Shown here piece by piece: positions 6,446 through 7,487 of a DNA stretch of 7,487 nt (within the stretch, counting starts at the first letter, position 1; each line of letters starts with the position of its first letter). Below the pieces are notes generated by a model. That model was not told the DNA's origin and did not search any database. It was given only the letters and a program-made list of their open reading frames with translations. Origin of the DNA: Acidobacteriota bacterium (lineage in GTDB: Bacteria > Acidobacteriota > UBA6911 > RPQK01); the NCBI GenBank assembly GCA_003819755.1, contig RPQK01000365.1:1-7487 (forward strand), read 5' to 3'. Position numbers and translations under genes: made by a program.

Positions 6446-6629
6446 GGTGTCCCTTGGAAAGAAGAACTGACCGACGACGGTGACTGATGATTAAACGAGC
6501 TGACCGCCATCAGACGATTTTTAATCATCAGCCATCGATCATTAATCGTCAATCCTGAAGTACGATTCCCCGCGAAAAGACGCTGCGGACTATAGCATCG
6601 GTCAATCAGCGCGGGAAAGTGGTATCTTA
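6446..6629. promoter_or_regulatory. lysC/fur divergent control region with TGAYGATTAA repeats
   Basis: This 184-bp AT-richer spacer separates divergent lysC and fur. It holds TGATGATTAA on plus (6485-6494) and, on minus, TGATGATTAA (6521-6530) and TGACGATTAA (6542-6551). The two minus copies are 21 bp apart, about two helical turns. Positions 6484-6495 and 6520-6531 form a perfect 12-bp inverted repeat, and GACGATT/AATCGTC (6513-6519, 6544-6550) a second 7-bp one that crosses it. A possible lysC promoter on minus is TTGACG (6546-6551), 16 nt, GATGAT (6524-6529), overlapping these repeats. Promoter calls are weak; the repeats themselves are certain. Confidence 0.45.
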
Positions 6630-7085
6630 ATGCCCATGCCGGAATCGCGAAAAGCGAGGTTGGCAGTTCTCAAAGGCCTTTTCTACGAATATCTTCTAAC
6701 GAAGGGACTCAAGAAAACCCAACAACGAGAACTCATCCTCGACATCTTCCTGTCGGCAGAACATCACGTCAACGTCGACGACCTGATCCGGCGAGTTCGG
6801 GAGATCGATCCGACGATCGGTTACGCGACCGTTTATCGCACGGTCAACCTCTTCCTCGAAAGCGGGATAGCCCAGGAAATCCAACTGAGAGACAGCGTCC
6901 GGCGGATCGAGCCTTTGTATCAGGACGAACACCACGATCACCTGATTTGCGTCAGGTGTGGGAGTACCACCGAGTTCTTCAGTGGGCAATTGGAATCGGA
7001 ACAGCTGGCCGCCGCCTCGAACCACGGCTTTCAGGTGCTCAGGCATTCTCTGAAGATCTACGGGCTATGCCGCAAGTGCCAATAG
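6630..7085 (+). CDS. fur: Fur-family metal-responsive transcriptional regulator
   Basis: This 151-residue protein has the length and architecture of Fur: an N-terminal winged helix (about 20-95) with the recognition segment TIGYATVYRTVNLFLESGIA (62-81), then a metal-binding dimerization domain. HHDHLICVRC (101-110) and YGLCRKC (144-150) supply two CxxC pairs (C107/C110, C147/C150) for the structural zinc. Candidate regulatory-metal ligands also align with E. coli Fur: HH45-46, H102/D103/H104, E115, E122 and H139. Fur binds DNA as a dimer with Fe(II) and mostly represses iron uptake genes. A PerR- or Zur-like role cannot be excluded without target data. The start is ATG 6630, or ATG 6636 six bases later; GGAAAG at about 6613 is the only ribosome-binding-like sequence and favours 6630. 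It is divergent from lysC, and no iron genes are in the window. Confidence 0.93.
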   Translation: MPMPESRKARLAVLKGLFYEYLLTKGLKKTQQRELILDIFLSAEHHVNVDDLIRRVREIDPTIGYATVYRTVNLFLESGIAQEIQLRDSVRRIEPLYQDEHHDHLICVRCGSTTEFFSGQLESEQLAAASNHGFQVLRHSLKIYGLCRKCQ

Positions 7086-7236
7086 GAAGCTGCTCGCAAA
7101 GCCGCAAAGCCGCTTTTTCACAGAGCCGCGCATCACGCAAAGCGAAGCGTGCTCCGTAAGCGGACCACTTTATAATTTAATTTGCTTTTACGCGGATCTA
7201 TCGGCGATTCCCGGCGACCTCAGCCCTTCCTGTCTC
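7086..7236. repeat. fur downstream region with CGCAAAGC repeats
   Basis: No gene is seen in this stretch. CGCAAAGC occurs in tandem at 7095-7102 and 7103-7110 and again at 7136-7143. AAAGC (7098-7102) can pair with GCTTT (7112-7116), followed by a few T residues, which is at best a weak intrinsic terminator for fur. The remainder (7150-7236) becomes AT-rich and shows nothing recognisable. Confidence 0.5.
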
Positions 7237-7371
7237 TAATTAAATATGGCACTACATCCAGGACGGATCGCGTCCCTACCTCTTCCCAAGACCGGCCTGA
7301 ATCTCAACATACAAGCGGCTGGTGCCGGGACAGTGTCTAAACCGCCTGCTATGTTGCGCCATATTTAATTA
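7237..7371. repeat. MITE-like element with 14-bp terminal inverted repeats
   Basis: TAATTAAATATGGC (7237-7250) and its exact reverse complement (7358-7371) bound a 135-bp segment. Both ends carry TA at the outer edge, as expected if TA is the duplicated target of an IS630/Tc1-type transposase. The interior holds two small hairpins: GGACG/CGTCC (7261-7265, 7271-7275), and CAACATA/TATGTTG (7305-7311, 7350-7356) with an inner GCGG/CCGC, the latter abutting the right terminal repeat. No transposase is present, so it would be non-autonomous. A 40-codon ORF (7246-7368) starts in one terminal repeat and stops in the other, but has no ribosome binding site. A structured RNA or plain intergenic inverted repeat is the alternative. 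Confidence 0.45.
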
Positions 7372-7487
7372 AAGTACGACCACCATCCAGGCCCTTGGGA
7401 GTGCAGGCGAGACGCCCCCCTGCCATTTACTTTTCTGAAGCGCCACGGCACCAGACCATTTGGAGTGCGGCGGCAACGAGAGACCGA
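7372..7487. repeat. GC-rich intergenic repeat fragments
   Basis: No ORF of substance occurs here. TTGGGAGTGCAG (7395-7406) and TTTGGAGTGCGG (7459-7470) match at 10 of 12 positions, and each is followed by GC-rich sequence. The first runs into a small hairpin, GCAGG (7403-7407, pairing shown from G7403) with CCTGC (7419-7423), closed by CG AGA CG. This resembles two copies of a dispersed palindromic repeat, the second cut by the window end. Confidence 0.35.

Noticed and set aside
5114..6487. 457-codon plus-strand ORF antisense to almost all of lysC
   Set aside because: lysC on the minus strand has complete family motifs. The antisense frame has no recognisable domain and is the usual shadow of a GC-rich coding sequence.
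6446..6629. Lysine riboswitch upstream of lysC, or a Fur box for autoregulation
   Set aside because: No L-box-like conserved core or terminator/anti-terminator pair is visible in the short leader. The AT-rich repeats do not match the GATAATGATAATCATTATC consensus well enough to claim.
7372..7487. Short minus-strand ORF (about 25 codons) crossing the right inverted repeat
   Set aside because: Too short, no ribosome binding site and no similarity recognised.

Overview
The window is a bacterial chromosomal segment, moderately GC-rich, dedicated to the aspartate-to-lysine/diaminopimelate (DAP) pathway and its use in peptidoglycan, with a Fur-family regulator at one side. MurE carries the DNPR signature of meso-DAP-adding ligases, so the host makes a meso-DAP cell wall. 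The intergenic regions are unusually rich in short dispersed repeats. DapB is a short form, and LysA and the DapF homologue depart from the textbook motifs. These traits suggest an environmental lineage outside the classic model phyla. Acidobacteriota or a neighbouring phylum is my guess, but the sequence alone does not prove it.

Layout: (1) 1-305, minus: 5' part of a DapF-like protein that runs off the window, with Ser where DapF normally has its first catalytic Cys. (2) 306-399: heptamer repeat array able to form a 19-bp hairpin. (3) 400-1962, minus: murE. (4) 1963-2022: short divergent spacer. (5) 2023-3285, plus: lysA, of a variant subfamily. (6) 3286-3299: a 14-bp convergent junction. 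(7) 3300-4196 dapA, 4189-4887 dapB and 5066-6445 lysC, all minus, so transcription order is lysC-dapB-dapA. dapB and dapA overlap by 8 nt, while lysC and dapB are separated by a second, larger heptamer array with a 36-bp stem. (8) 6446-6629: divergent region with three TGAYGATTAA repeats. (9) 6630-7085, plus: fur. (10) 7086-7487: no convincing gene, but an 8-mer repeat, a 135-bp MITE-like element with 14-bp terminal inverted repeats starting in TA, and fragments of a GC-rich repeat.

Together LysC (aspartate to aspartyl phosphate), DapA (condensation to the dihydrodipicolinate precursor), DapB (reduction), the DapF-like protein (LL- to meso-DAP, if active), LysA (meso-DAP to lysine) and MurE (meso-DAP into the wall precursor) cover most of the route. 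Asd and the steps from tetrahydrodipicolinate to LL-DAP (dapL, or dapD/C/E) are not in the window. The points most worth a second look are the Ser-for-Cys DapF homologue next to a non-canonical LysA, and the paired inverted heptamer elements that fill two intergenic gaps of these gene strings.
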